The notes under the pieces: generated by a model
What the model saw: only the letters and a program-made list of their open reading frames with translations
The model's database searches: none
Told to the model about the DNA's origin: nothing
Position numbers and translations under genes: made by a program
In this document: positions 51,275 through 59,616 of the stretch, one piece after another
How positions within the stretch are numbered: position 1 is the first letter of the stretch
Layout of the letters: every line of letters starts with the position of its first letter
Origin: QQWI01 sp964522015
GTDB taxonomy: Bacteria > Bacillota > Clostridia > Peptostreptococcales > Acidaminobacteraceae
Direction: 5' to 3'
Assembly (NCBI GenBank): GCA_964522015.1
Contig: CAZFST010000010.1
Span: forward strand, 45,340-109,339
Length of the DNA: 64,000 nt

Positions 51275-52534
51275 ATGTTTAAAAAATGGTTTAAAAAGAA
51301 GGAACCTATTGTCTCAAATGACATTGCAAATGAAGTCGACCGCGCCTTAGAACAGGTTGGTGAGCTAGATTTTGCTGATGGTGCAGAGTTAGAATTAGAA
51401 GACTCAATCCATTCGGTGTTTGAAGAAGTCGAAGACGTAGTCGTCCAAGAAGATGAAGAAGAACTAACCCAAGACTTCGAAGAAGTGCTGGCTGAAGAAC
51501 TTGAAATCCTGGAAGTCTTAGAGGATCAAGTGATTGAGGGCGAAATGGCTCTGGTGCAAGATGATACAGCTATTATGGTAAATGAAACTGAAGCGGTGAC
51601 CGCTGAAGAAAAACCCGCAGGACTCTTTAAGAGATTGTTTCAAGGGCTAGATAAAACACGGAAGCAGTTTACTGACCGCATCGATCAATTGGTCAATAAT
51701 TATGGTGCTATCGACGACGATTTATTTGATGAGCTGGAAGAAATCTTGATTATGGCAGATATCGGCATGGATACAGCCATGCACTTAATTAAGGGGTTAA
51801 AGGCAGAACTCAAAGTTCGGAAAATTAGCGATGCCTCACAGGTAAAGGTTGTTTTGAGAGATGTGATGGTCAAAGAACTTAACACATCAGAAGAAGCTAA
51901 ATTGAACATTGCAACCCCATCCGTGGTCCTTGTGATTGGTGTCAATGGTGCAGGTAAAACAACTTCAATCGGCAAAATTGCCAATTTGCTCCGCACAGAA
52001 GGAAAAACTGTTCTGCTAGCGGCTGCCGATACCTTCCGAGCGGCAGCTATTGATCAATTGGTGGTTTGGGGACAACGGGCAGGGATAAACGTTGTGTCTC
52101 AAGCAGAAGGGGCAGACCCGGCTTCTGTGGTTTACGATGCCATCCACGCTGCTAAAGCCCGCAAAATAGATGTCCTAATCTGTGATACAGCAGGCCGTTT
52201 ACACAACAAAAAAAATCTTATGGACGAACTCAATAAAATTTTTAGAATTATCGATAGGGAATATCCAGAAGCCAATCGAGAAGTGCTATTGGTTTTGGAT
52301 GCCACCACAGGTCAAAATGCGATACAACAAGCTAAGTTATTCCAAGAAACAGCGGCTATTACAGGTGTGGTTCTCACTAAGCTCGATGGCACAGCAAAGG
52401 GTGGTTTTGTTTTTGCGGTCAAGAACGAGCTGGGGATTCCCATTAAGCTCGTTGGGGTAGGGGAGCGGATTGATGACTTGCAACACTTCAATCCAGAGAC
52501 ATTCGCTACAGCACTGATGGAAATTGAAAAGTAG
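51275..52534 (+). CDS. ftsY: signal recognition particle receptor FtsY
   Basis: This 419-residue GTPase docks SRP-ribosome complexes at the membrane. An acidic, Glu/Asp-rich A domain (~15-125) precedes the NG domain with G-V-N-G-A-G-K-T-T, D-T-A-G-R-L and T-K-L-D-G-T-A-K-G-G. The ATG at 51275 follows AAGGAG. The longer frame overlapping smc was rejected. Its partner ffh is encoded 470 bases downstream. Confidence 0.95.
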   Translation: MFKKWFKKKEPIVSNDIANEVDRALEQVGELDFADGAELELEDSIHSVFEEVEDVVVQEDEEELTQDFEEVLAEELEILEVLEDQVIEGEMALVQDDTAIMVNETEAVTAEEKPAGLFKRLFQGLDKTRKQFTDRIDQLVNNYGAIDDDLFDELEEILIMADIGMDTAMHLIKGLKAELKVRKISDASQVKVVLRDVMVKELNTSEEAKLNIATPSVVLVIGVNGAGKTTSIGKIANLLRTEGKTVLLAAADTFRAAAIDQLVVWGQRAGINVVSQAEGADPASVVYDAIHAAKARKIDVLICDTAGRLHNKKNLMDELNKIFRIIDREYPEANREVLLVLDATTGQNAIQQAKLFQETAAITGVVLTKLDGTAKGGFVFAVKNELGIPIKLVGVGERIDDLQHFNPETFATALMEIEK

Positions 52535-52578
52535 TAAAGTGGCAATTGAAAAGTTTTAAAGTTGTAAAGTGAAAGTGC

Positions 52579-52607
52579 TTGACAAGAGGGTGAATGACCT
52601 CTATACT
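52579..52607 (+). promoter_or_regulatory. promoter of ylxM-ffh
   Basis: TTGACA (52579-52584), a 17-base spacer and TATACT (52602-52607) form a near-consensus promoter 39 bases before the ylxM ATG. Confidence 0.82.
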
Positions 52608-52646
52608 CTTAATGTAAAGTCAAATAGCTTTACAAGGAGCTCAAAG

Positions 52647-52991
52647 ATGATTGAAAAGAAATTAGCCCTCACATTATTGTTTGATTTCTATGGCGAGTTA
52701 CTCACAGATAAACAACGTGAAGTGATGGCGATGCATCTAATCGATGATTACGGATTAGTGGAAATCGGAGATGAGTTAGGTACGACGCGACAAGCGGTCT
52801 ACGATAAAATCAAGACTTGCTCAAAGCAACTCTACGAATTCGAAGATAAGCTTAAACTGGTGGCTCGTTATAAAGAACGACAGGTCCGTCTAGCTTATGT
52901 TGTTAGCCATCTTGAAAGTCTAGCATCAAAAGGCAATGTTGACGCATTGGAACCTATTATAGAAGAGATTCAAGCGATTTTATCGCTCTAA
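52647..52991 (+). CDS. ylxM: YlxM/P13-like SRP-associated DNA-binding protein
   Basis: This 114-residue protein has a sigma-70 region 4-like helix-turn-helix: L-L-T-D-K-Q-R-E-V-M-A-M-H-L-I-D-D-Y-G-L-V-E-I-G-D and T-T-R-Q-A-V-Y-D-K-I. Family members are encoded before ffh and in Streptococcus modulate SRP GTPase activity. The ATG at 52647 follows AAGGAG. The longer frame starts in the promoter and was rejected. Confidence 0.9.
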   Translation: MIEKKLALTLLFDFYGELLTDKQREVMAMHLIDDYGLVEIGDELGTTRQAVYDKIKTCSKQLYEFEDKLKLVARYKERQVRLAYVVSHLESLASKGNVDALEPIIEEIQAILSL

Positions 52992-53001
52992 AGGGGTTAT
53001 C

Positions 53002-54372
53002 ATGGTTTTTGAAAATTTATCAGACAAGCTCCAATCCGCTTTTAAAAACCTGACAGGTCGCGGAAAATTAACAGAAAAAGACGTTAAAGAAGCCATGCGC
53101 GAAGTAAAACTAGCTTTGCTAGAAGCGGATGTTAACTTTAAAATAGTAAAAGATTTTATTAACACCATTACAGAGCGCGCCATTGGCGAATCTGTTTTAA
53201 CAAGCTTAACCCCAGGTCAGCAAGTCATTAAGATTGTCAACGAAGAGCTCACTAAATTAATGGGTGAGAAAAACGTTAAATTGACGATTTCACCAAAAGC
53301 ACCAACGGTTTATATGTTGGTTGGTTTGCAAGGTGCTGGTAAAACCACAACGGCTGCTAAATTGGCCGCGGTTTTAAGAAAACAAGGGAAAAAGCCTCTG
53401 CTTGTAGCCTGTGATATTTACCGTCCGGCAGCAATCAAGCAATTACATGTAGTTGGTGACAGCTTGAATATACCTGTGTTTTCCATGGGTGATCAAGTCA
53501 GTCCCGTTGAAATTGCTAAAAATGGTATTCTACACGCTGAAAAATTCTTCAATGATATTGTCATCATCGATACAGCGGGTCGTCTGCATATAGACGAAGT
53601 TCTAATGGCTGAATTGCAACAAATTAAAGAGGCTGTTAAACCTCAAGAAATACTTTTAGTGGTAGACGCAATGACAGGGCAAGACGCTGTCAATGTCGCT
53701 CAACATTTTGATGAGAGTCTTTCAGTAGATGGTGTTATTCTTACAAAACTTGATGGTGATACCCGTGGTGGTGCTGCACTTTCAGTGCGGGCTGTTACAG
53801 GAAAGCCAATTAAATATGCCTGCGTCGGTGAAAAGCTTTCAGAAATTGAAGAGTTTCATCCGGACCGTATGGCAAGTAGAATTCTCGGTATGGGTGATGT
53901 GCTTAGTTTGATTGAAAAAGCGCAAGAGCATATGGATGAAGACAAAGCCAGAAAAATGGCTGATCGATTAAAAACTGCTGAGTTCGACTTAGAAGATTTT
54001 CTCGATCAATTGCAACAAATGAAAAAAATGGGGCCCCTCGGAGACTTACTTAAAATGATTCCGGGTATGGATAAGAAAATGCTTCAAGATGTCAATGTTG
54101 ACGAAAAGCAACTTGGTCGAACAGAAGCCATTATTCAGAGTATGACCCTTAAAGAACGTCGAAAACCAGGTCTTTTAAATGCCAGTAGACGTCGTCGTAT
54201 TGCCACTGGTAGCGGTACAACCGTCGCCGATGTGAATCGTCTGATTAAGCAATTTGAAGAAATGCAAAAGATGATGAAGCAATTTGGTAAGATGGGTAAG
54301 GGCGGCAAAAAAGGCATGGGTAATATGCTCGGTAAAATGGGCGGCGGTGGCGGCTTTAAAATGCCGTTTTAA
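53002..54372 (+). CDS. ffh: signal recognition particle protein Ffh
   Basis: This 456-residue GTPase binds signal peptides through its methionine-rich M domain. Motifs are G-L-Q-G-A-G-K-T-T, D-T-A-G-R-L-H and T-K-L-D-G-D-T-R-G-G in the NG domain (~1-295). The M domain (~305-430) contains the RNA-binding S-G-T... segment. A short Gly/Met/Lys-rich C-terminal tail follows. It is 10 bases after ylxM. Confidence 0.96.
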   Translation: MVFENLSDKLQSAFKNLTGRGKLTEKDVKEAMREVKLALLEADVNFKIVKDFINTITERAIGESVLTSLTPGQQVIKIVNEELTKLMGEKNVKLTISPKAPTVYMLVGLQGAGKTTTAAKLAAVLRKQGKKPLLVACDIYRPAAIKQLHVVGDSLNIPVFSMGDQVSPVEIAKNGILHAEKFFNDIVIIDTAGRLHIDEVLMAELQQIKEAVKPQEILLVVDAMTGQDAVNVAQHFDESLSVDGVILTKLDGDTRGGAALSVRAVTGKPIKYACVGEKLSEIEEFHPDRMASRILGMGDVLSLIEKAQEHMDEDKARKMADRLKTAEFDLEDFLDQLQQMKKMGPLGDLLKMIPGMDKKMLQDVNVDEKQLGRTEAIIQSMTLKERRKPGLLNASRRRRIATGSGTTVADVNRLIKQFEEMQKMMKQFGKMGKGGKKGMGNMLGKMGGGGGFKMPF

Positions 54373-54470
54373 TCACACGAATAGTGATTCGTTACTATCA
54401 ACCACTTATTAAGACTTAAAATGCGAAGCATTTTATGTATAGATTAAAAATTCACTAGGAGGTGAAAGCA

Positions 54471-54734
54471 ATGGCAGTTAAAATTAGATTAAGAAGAATG
54501 GGTGCACATAAAAAACCTTTCTATAGATTGGTTGTCGCTGATTCAAGATCACCAAGAGACGGCAGATGTATCGAAGAAGTTGGTTACTACAACCCACTTA
54601 CTGAGCCAGTTCAATTGAAAATCGACGAAGAAAAAGTTGTTAAATGGTTATTGAATGGTGCGCAACCAACTGATACCGTTAAAGTTCTTCTTGAAAAATC
54701 AGGTGTTATCCAAAAGTTTAAAGACGCTAAGTAA
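54471..54734 (+). CDS. rpsP: 30S ribosomal protein S16
   Basis: This 87-residue protein has the family start M-A-V-K-I-R-L-R-R-M-G and Y-R-L-V-V-A-D-S-R-S-P-R-D-G-R, then G-Y-Y-N-P-L. AGGAGG precedes the ATG at 54471. Order ffh-rpsP-khpA-rimM-trmD-rplS is the standard Firmicutes order. Confidence 0.97.
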   Translation: MAVKIRLRRMGAHKKPFYRLVVADSRSPRDGRCIEEVGYYNPLTEPVQLKIDEEKVVKWLLNGAQPTDTVKVLLEKSGVIQKFKDAK

Positions 54735-54763
54735 GGTTATCTAACCATTGGAGGTGTTTTTAA

Positions 54764-54994
54764 ATGGGTGAACTAGTAAAAGTAATTGCACTCTCTCTCG
54801 TCGAACATCCGGATCAAGTGCGTGTCACAGAAACTGACAATGGTCAATCCATTGTGGTTGAACTGAAAGTCGCACCTGAAGATATGGGTAAAGTGATTGG
54901 CAAACAAGGACGTATTGCGAAAGCAATTCGTACGGTTGTCAAAGCTGCGTCTATGCGTGAAGATAAACGCGTTACTGTAGAGATCATGCAATAA
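54764..54994 (+). CDS. khpA: KH-domain RNA-binding protein KhpA (YlqC)
   Basis: This 76-residue protein has a single KH domain with the G-K-V-I-G-K-Q-G-R-I-A-K-A-I-R loop. KhpA pairs with KhpB/EloR in several Gram-positives and affects cell elongation and small-RNA binding. GGAGGTG precedes the ATG. Confidence 0.93.
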   Translation: MGELVKVIALSLVEHPDQVRVTETDNGQSIVVELKVAPEDMGKVIGKQGRIAKAIRTVVKAASMREDKRVTVEIMQ

Positions 54995-55019
54995 TAGCAC
55001 GCCAAGAAATGCTTATGAG

Positions 55020-55061
55020 CCAGTCAAGTGCGAGCCTGCAAGGCTTGTCTTGACTGGTTTT
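55020..55061 (+). terminator. hairpin with U-tract between khpA and rimM
   Basis: CCAGTCAAG pairs with CTTGACTGG (55020-55028 with 55049-55057), followed by TTTT. An inner AGCC/GGCT pair extends the fold. Because rimM has no clear promoter of its own, it may be a partial terminator that lowers expression relative to rpsP. Confidence 0.75.
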
Positions 55062-55092
55062 ATCACGTTCGAGTTATAGAAAAGGAGCCGTT

Positions 55093-55605
55093 ATGCCAAG
55101 TGCATTAATCATTGGGAAAATTGTCAATATGCACGCCTTAAAAGGTGAAGTCAAGGTGTATCCTTTTACAAATGATCTAAAACGCTTTGAGACAGTAGGG
55201 CAAGTGTATTTAGATGCAGCTTGTCAAAAGCCACTAAAAATCATCGGTGTCAAGTATCAGAAGAATATGGTGATTTTGAAGTTCGAAGGTTATAACCATA
55301 TCAACGACGTTGAGCATTTGAATCAATCAGACCTTTATATTGATAGAAATGTTCAAGGGATTGATTTAGATGATGAAGAATTTTATATCGCTGATTTAAT
55401 CGGAATGCAGCTAGTAGATGAAGCTGGTGTCCGCCATGGGGTTGTTAAAGATGTGCTACAACTTAAAATGCAAGACGTACTTGAAATCGAAGAAAACGGC
55501 ACCATTTGGTTTATGCCATTTGTTGATCCTTTTATAATAGAAGTTGATATGGAAGCCAAAACCTTAATCGTGTCCATCCTTGAAGGGATCAAAGATGCGA
55601 ATTAA
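55093..55605 (+). CDS. rimM: ribosome maturation factor RimM
   Basis: This 170-residue protein assists 30S head assembly. The N-terminal domain has I-G-K-I-V-N-M-H-A-L-K-G-E-V-K-V-Y-P, and the PRC-barrel domain (~95-168) contains F-Y-I-A-D-L-I-G and W-F-M-P-F-V. AAGGAG precedes the ATG. It overlaps trmD by 11 bases. Confidence 0.94.
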   Translation: MPSALIIGKIVNMHALKGEVKVYPFTNDLKRFETVGQVYLDAACQKPLKIIGVKYQKNMVILKFEGYNHINDVEHLNQSDLYIDRNVQGIDLDDEEFYIADLIGMQLVDEAGVRHGVVKDVLQLKMQDVLEIEENGTIWFMPFVDPFIIEVDMEAKTLIVSILEGIKDAN

Positions 55606-56404
55606 TGTTGTCACCTTGTTTCCGGACACGGTCCAAGCGGGCATGTCCGAATCCATGATGAAACGGGCTCAAGAGCTTAAATTGCTTGATCTCAGACTCT
55701 ATCATTATAGGGACTATGCCTTTAATAAACACCGTAAGGTGGATGACGCACCTTATGGTGGTGGTGCTGGCCTTGTTATGCAGGTACAACCTGCAAAAGC
55801 AGTGATTGAGCATATCCATAGTGAACAAAAGAGTCATGTCATCTATTTGTCTCCTAAAGGGAAGCCACTGACCCAATCCCGTGTTGAAGAACTTTCACAA
55901 ATGCCCCATCTCACATTGATGTGTGGTCATTACGAGGGCTTTGATCAACGGATTATAGACTTATATGTTGACGAAGAAATTTCTATTGGTGATTATGTCT
56001 TAACCGGTGGCGAACTTGCTGCCATGGTTTTAATGGATGCCACTGTCCGTTTACTCCCTGGTGTTTTAGGAAAAGATGAATCCCATCAAGAGGATAGCTT
56101 TAGCAATGGGCTATTGGAATACCCTCATTATACAAGGCCACCAGAAGCGGAAGGGTTATCTATTCCCGAAGTGCTACTAAGCGGCAATCATGCATTAATA
56201 GAAATTTGGCGTTATGGCCAGTCCCTTAAAATCACTCTAGAGCGTCGTAAAGATCTCTTTGACGCCCATCTCCACTCGGTGGCGTCCTCTGGTGAGAAGG
56301 CCGCACTAAAGCGCTTAATTAAGGCCTTCCGTGCAGCCGAGTTAGATACCACACCTCTTGAAAGTTATCTTCCGAGAGAATTGAAAAAGTTATTGTATAG
56401 GTAG
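55595..56404 (+). CDS. trmD: tRNA (guanine-37-N1)-methyltransferase
   Basis: This 269-residue SPOUT-fold enzyme makes m1G37 and prevents frameshifting. It has M-R-I-N-V-V-T-L-F-P, C-G-H-Y-E-G-F-D-Q-R and the knot segment S-I-G-D-Y-V-L-T-G-G-E-L. The ATG at 55595 lies inside the rimM end after GAAGGGA. Confidence 0.96.
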   Translation: MRINVVTLFPDTVQAGMSESMMKRAQELKLLDLRLYHYRDYAFNKHRKVDDAPYGGGAGLVMQVQPAKAVIEHIHSEQKSHVIYLSPKGKPLTQSRVEELSQMPHLTLMCGHYEGFDQRIIDLYVDEEISIGDYVLTGGELAAMVLMDATVRLLPGVLGKDESHQEDSFSNGLLEYPHYTRPPEAEGLSIPEVLLSGNHALIEIWRYGQSLKITLERRKDLFDAHLHSVASSGEKAALKRLIKAFRAAELDTTPLESYLPRELKKLLYR

Positions 56405-56421
56405 ATCCTATGTGATATAAT
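56393..56421 (+). promoter_or_regulatory. rplS promoter
   Basis: TTGTAT (56393-56398), a 17-base spacer and TATAAT (56416-56421) overlap the end of trmD and precede a ~64-base leader. Confidence 0.65.
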
Positions 56422-56427
56422 GTGATT

Positions 56428-56491
56428 TGTGATTACGGATGTTCCGCTGCCCATGAGGTATTGAACGTCTATGCAAAGAGGAGGGTTACCC
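56428..56491 (+). promoter_or_regulatory. candidate L19 leader region
   Basis: The leader between the promoter and rplS can form CGGA-3 nt-TCCG near 56435 and a small GGG/CCC pair over the ribosome binding site region. L19 autoregulatory leaders are known in Firmicutes, and the TTCCGCTG stretch is reminiscent of them. I could not verify a full match. Confidence 0.35.
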
Positions 56492-56836
56492 ATGAATATT
56501 ATTCAACAATTAGAAAAAGAGCAATTGAAAGCTGAAATCACGCCATTTAATGTCGGCGACACTGTTAAACTTCACATCAGAATTAAAGAAGGAAAACGTG
56601 AGCGTATTCAGATTTTCGAAGGCATCGTTATCAAAAGACAAAACGGTGGTGTCAGTGCTAATGTAACAGTAAGAAAGATTTCTTACGGTGTTGGCGTAGA
56701 AAAAACACTTCCTATCCATTCTCCACAACTTGAGCAAATCGAAGTTGTAAGAAGAGGTAAAGTCAGAAGAGCGAAACTTACTTACTTGAGAGATCGAGTT
56801 GGTAAAGCAGCAAAAGTTAAAGAATTACTTCGATAA
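56492..56836 (+). CDS. rplS: 50S ribosomal protein L19
   Basis: This 114-residue protein has F-N-V-G-D-T-V-K, E-G-K-R-E-R-I-Q-x-F-E-G-I-V-I and R-K-I-S-Y-G-V-G-V-E-K-T. The ATG at 56492 follows GGAGGG. An upstream ATG in frame has no ribosome binding site. Confidence 0.97.
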   Translation: MNIIQQLEKEQLKAEITPFNVGDTVKLHIRIKEGKRERIQIFEGIVIKRQNGGVSANVTVRKISYGVGVEKTLPIHSPQLEQIEVVRRGKVRRAKLTYLRDRVGKAAKVKELLR

Positions 56837-56868
56837 TTCTTAACAAACAATTGTGACAAGTGTAAAGA

Positions 56869-56903
56869 CCAGTTGGAGCCGAAAAGTCTCTAACTGGTTT
56901 TTT
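56869..56903 (+). terminator. intrinsic terminator after rplS
   Basis: CCAGTTGGAG pairs with CTCTAACTGG (one G-U pair) around a nine-base loop, followed by six T. The rbgA start is 19 bases beyond. Confidence 0.88.
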
Positions 56904-56921
56904 AGCCATTAAGGAGTTTGT

Positions 56922-58316
56922 ATGATAATTAACTGGTATCCTGGGCATATGAAAAAAACCCATGAATTGATTACGGAGCATATAAAGCTTGTGGACTGCG
57001 TTGTGGAGCTCTTGGACTCACGTATGCCTTATTCAAGTCGAAATCCCGTTTTTAATGGCCTGGTCGGCGATAAGCCACGGGTAGTTGCGCTGAACAAATC
57101 AGATTTATCGGATCCGAAGGTTTTGGAGCAATGGGTGCGCTATTATAAGGAGCTCGGCATTACGGCCATTCCCATTGATGCGCTTCACAATAAAGGTGTT
57201 ACAGCCTTACTGAGTGCCGTTAAGGATGCCAGTTCGGTGATGTACGAAAAACTTGAGCGCCAAAATAGAAAAGAACGAGCAATTCGCATGATGATCATCG
57301 GCATACCCAATGTGGGTAAATCCTCCTTGATTAATACCTTTACGGGTACTAAGTCTGCGAAAGTTGGCAATAAGCCTGGAGTGACCCGCGGTAAACAGTG
57401 GATTCGCGTCCGTGATGACATTGAACTATTCGATACCCCTGGTATCCTGTGGCCTAAAATTGATGATCCTTATGTGGGTCTGAATTTGGCATATACGGGT
57501 TCTATCAGAGATGAAATCTTACCCATAGATGAAATTGCACTTTTATTCCTCCGTGATATGTTGCCCCGCTATGGGGCTGAGATTGCTGCTCGCTATGGTG
57601 TTGAGATTGAGAATTTAACGCCTCTCGAAGTAATGGAATTGATTGCCATCAAACGAGGTTGTGTCATCTCTAAAAAGGAAATCGACTACAATCGCGTGAG
57701 CCGCCTGGTGCTTGATGAATTCAGAAAAGGTACCATCGGACAGATCTGCCTAGAGACCCCTGAGTCCATGCGACTACATGTTGAGGAGCAGGCTCAAGAG
57801 AAGGCTGAAAAACGTGCGAGAGACGCCAAAGAAGGGGTTGAAGCCCGTAGAGATTACAAGGCTAAGCGCTTGAAGAAAGATCCTGACGAAAAACCTAAAA
57901 AATTTACAAAGTCAAAAGGCAAGCCGAAAGCAAAGAAGGTCACGAAGGCATCACCTGCGCCTTCAGATGATGTAAAGCCAATGGCTGCCCCAGGCACCCA
58001 CAAAACAGCAGCACCAAAGGCTGCCCCAGGCACCCACAAAACAGCAGCACCAAAGGCTGCCCCAAGCACTCACAAGACCGCAGCACCAAAGGCTGCCCCC
58101 AGCACTCACAAGACCGCAGCACCAAAGGCTGCTCAGAAGGCAGTGACTGTGCTAGGTCCAAAAGGTGTTGGGAAATCAATCGGCAGTACGCCTTCAAAGC
58201 AAGGACCAAAAGCCAAGACACAAACAAGTGATAAGCCTAAAACATATGGCAAGCCAAGAATAGAAAAATCTAAGTCTGGCAGCCAAACAAAAACAAACAC
58301 AACAAAAAAACGCTAG
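56922..58316 (+). CDS. rbgA: ribosome biogenesis GTPase RbgA (YlqF) with long repetitive basic tail
   Basis: Residues ~1-290 are a normal circularly permuted RbgA: W-Y-P-G-H-M-K-K, G4 L-N-K-S-D, G1 G-I-P-N-V-G-K-S-S, G3 D-T-P-G-I-L-W-P, and the C-terminal helical domain. RbgA drives a late step of 50S assembly. The remaining ~170 residues are unusual: Lys/Ala/Pro-rich, without predicted fold, containing four tandem 12-residue units A-A-P-(G/S)-T-H-K-T-A-A-P-K. Typical RbgA proteins end near 280-300. AAGGAG precedes the ATG. The stop codon lies within the terminator stem-loop. Confidence 0.93.
   Translation: MIINWYPGHMKKTHELITEHIKLVDCVVELLDSRMPYSSRNPVFNGLVGDKPRVVALNKSDLSDPKVLEQWVRYYKELGITAIPIDALHNKGVTALLSAVKDASSVMYEKLERQNRKERAIRMMIIGIPNVGKSSLINTFTGTKSAKVGNKPGVTRGKQWIRVRDDIELFDTPGILWPKIDDPYVGLNLAYTGSIRDEILPIDEIALLFLRDMLPRYGAEIAARYGVEIENLTPLEVMELIAIKRGCVISKKEIDYNRVSRLVLDEFRKGTIGQICLETPESMRLHVEEQAQEKAEKRARDAKEGVEARRDYKAKRLKKDPDEKPKKFTKSKGKPKAKKVTKASPAPSDDVKPMAAPGTHKTAAPKAAPGTHKTAAPKAAPSTHKTAAPKAAPSTHKTAAPKAAQKAVTVLGPKGVGKSIGSTPSKQGPKAKTQTSDKPKTYGKPRIEKSKSGSQTKTNTTKKR
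57984..58127 (+). repeat. four tandem 36-bp repeats inside rbgA
   Basis: Units start at 57984, 58020, 58056 and 58092. The first two are identical. The last two differ from them by a few bases (Gly to Ser and synonymous changes), suggesting stepwise duplication. Confidence 0.93.
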
Positions 58317-58339
58317 TTCATAAAGAACCGCGTTTTTTT
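58304..58339 (+). terminator. intrinsic terminator of rbgA
   Basis: AAAAAAACGC pairs with GCGTTTTTTT, with an inner GTTC/GAAC pair. The rbgA stop codon is inside. It may also stop minus-strand transcription from the gene at 58368. Confidence 0.88.
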
Positions 58340-58367
58340 ATTGTATCCTATGATTTCAAAGCCATTC

Positions 58368-58703
58368 CTAGTTTTTAAGAAAATTCACCAATGCAATTTC
58401 GATGATTGCGTAGATTTGATCCACATCAATTGCCTTAAAGCGATACTCGTGATAAGGAACCGGTGCACTATGAAAATGAACCACCTCAATAGGATTATCT
58501 TTATGAAGGCTTGGAATAGGTACGTAGAACACAGTTAGTAGCATATTGGTGTCATCCACCAATTTTAAGAAGCGACGACCATCCTTATATATAAAGGTGA
58601 CGCCATCATCAAATTGTTCAGTTGAAAAGTCCGAACCTAACAGGCGAGATACTGCACGTACGTAATTATAACCCTTGCCTCTAAAGTCATAGCGATGTTT
58701 CAT
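58368..58703 (-). CDS. small protein of unknown function
   Basis: This 111-residue soluble protein is not recognised. The start at 58703 follows AAAGGAG. The N-terminus is basic and aromatic (M-K-H-R-Y-D-F-R-G-K-G-Y-N-Y). The middle alternates hydrophobic and charged residues as in a small alpha-beta fold, with H-F-H-S and P-V-P-Y-H-E-Y-R-F near residue 78-90. No signal peptide, Cys pair or nucleotide motif is seen. It is a lone gene between rbgA and plsY, in the gap where two otherwise separate conserved blocks meet. Confidence 0.6.
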   Translation of the reverse strand: MKHRYDFRGKGYNYVRAVSRLLGSDFSTEQFDDGVTFIYKDGRRFLKLVDDTNMLLTVFYVPIPSLHKDNPIEVVHFHSAPVPYHEYRFKAIDVDQIYAIIEIALVNFLKN

Positions 58704-58817
58704 TGGAAGTGCTCCTTTCAACGATGCTGTATGGCGTCCCATCAGAAAAATATTGGTTAAAATCCTTGTCGGATGATGCCTCTATTGTAAAGATACCTTT
58801 TTAAAAAAGTATAAAAC

Positions 58818-58844
58818 AAAAAAAAGTCGGTTTTAGCGACTTTT
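58818..58844 (-). terminator. intrinsic terminator of plsY
   Basis: On the minus strand AAAAGTCG pairs with CGACTTTT around a seven-base loop, followed by more T. The plsY stop codon is within the loop-proximal region. Confidence 0.88.
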
Positions 58845-59426
58845 CTTACTTGTGATCTTTGGTTCTTCAAACTTGAGCAATCTCTCGATGTTTGAGCGGT
58901 GTCTGTAAATGACAAATAGACTCATGGCTAAACTAAATAGGATAAATGGGGTTGAAGTTTTTAAGAGAATCGCTAAGATTGGAAAAAGGATTGCTGATAA
59001 GATAGATGCCAGTGAAACGATTTTTAAGGTGCCAATGGCAGCAAATTGAAAAACAAACACCAGCATAAAAATTAGCGGGTTGGCTATCAATACAATGCCA
59101 GCTGCAGTGGTAACCCCTTTGCCACCTTTAAATCCTAATAAATACGAGTAACAATGCCCGAACATTGCAAATGCACCAGCGATTAAGCCAGGGGTTTCAC
59201 CCCACAGCGCCATGCAAATCCAAGTGGCCACGATCCCTTTTAAAATGTCCCCTGAAAAGGCAAAAAAACCTCCTGCTGGACCAATGGCTCTGTAAACATT
59301 TGTAGCACCTACATTGCCGCTACCCACTTGACGGATATCGATGCCCTTCATGATTTTCGGCACCAGATAAGAAAAGGGCAAAGCGCCAATAAAATAACCA
59401 ATTAAGATTGAAAATAGAACTGTCAT
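58833..59426 (-). CDS. plsY: glycerol-3-phosphate acyltransferase PlsY
   Basis: This 197-residue membrane enzyme transfers the acyl group from acyl-phosphate (made by PlsX, gene at 34637) to glycerol-3-phosphate. It has about six or seven transmembrane segments. Motifs are G-S-G-N-V-G-A-T-N-V-Y-R and G-H-C-Y-S-Y-L-L-G-F-K-G-G-K-G-V. The start at 59426 follows AAGGAGA. An upstream in-frame start has no ribosome binding site. Confidence 0.95.
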   Translation of the reverse strand: MTVLFSILIGYFIGALPFSYLVPKIMKGIDIRQVGSGNVGATNVYRAIGPAGGFFAFSGDILKGIVATWICMALWGETPGLIAGAFAMFGHCYSYLLGFKGGKGVTTAAGIVLIANPLIFMLVFVFQFAAIGTLKIVSLASILSAILFPILAILLKTSTPFILFSLAMSLFVIYRHRSNIERLLKFEEPKITSKKSR

Positions 59427-59616
59427 AATCTCTCCTTGAAAATAGATTGCCATAATATAATAGCATGTTTTAAGACTAAATACTAATGTTTAAATCTGTC
59501 AAACCTCGTTTTTAAGCACAGTGAAATTACACAAAGAACTAGGCACATGGGTCAAGCTAGTATACAATAACAGATAGAAAATAACCAAGTTATGATAGGA
59601 AAGGTAGGGTGAGTTT

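Noticed and set aside
57854..58227. Minus-strand frames across the rbgA repeats
   Set aside because: They arise from the low-complexity repeats read backwards and have no start signal.
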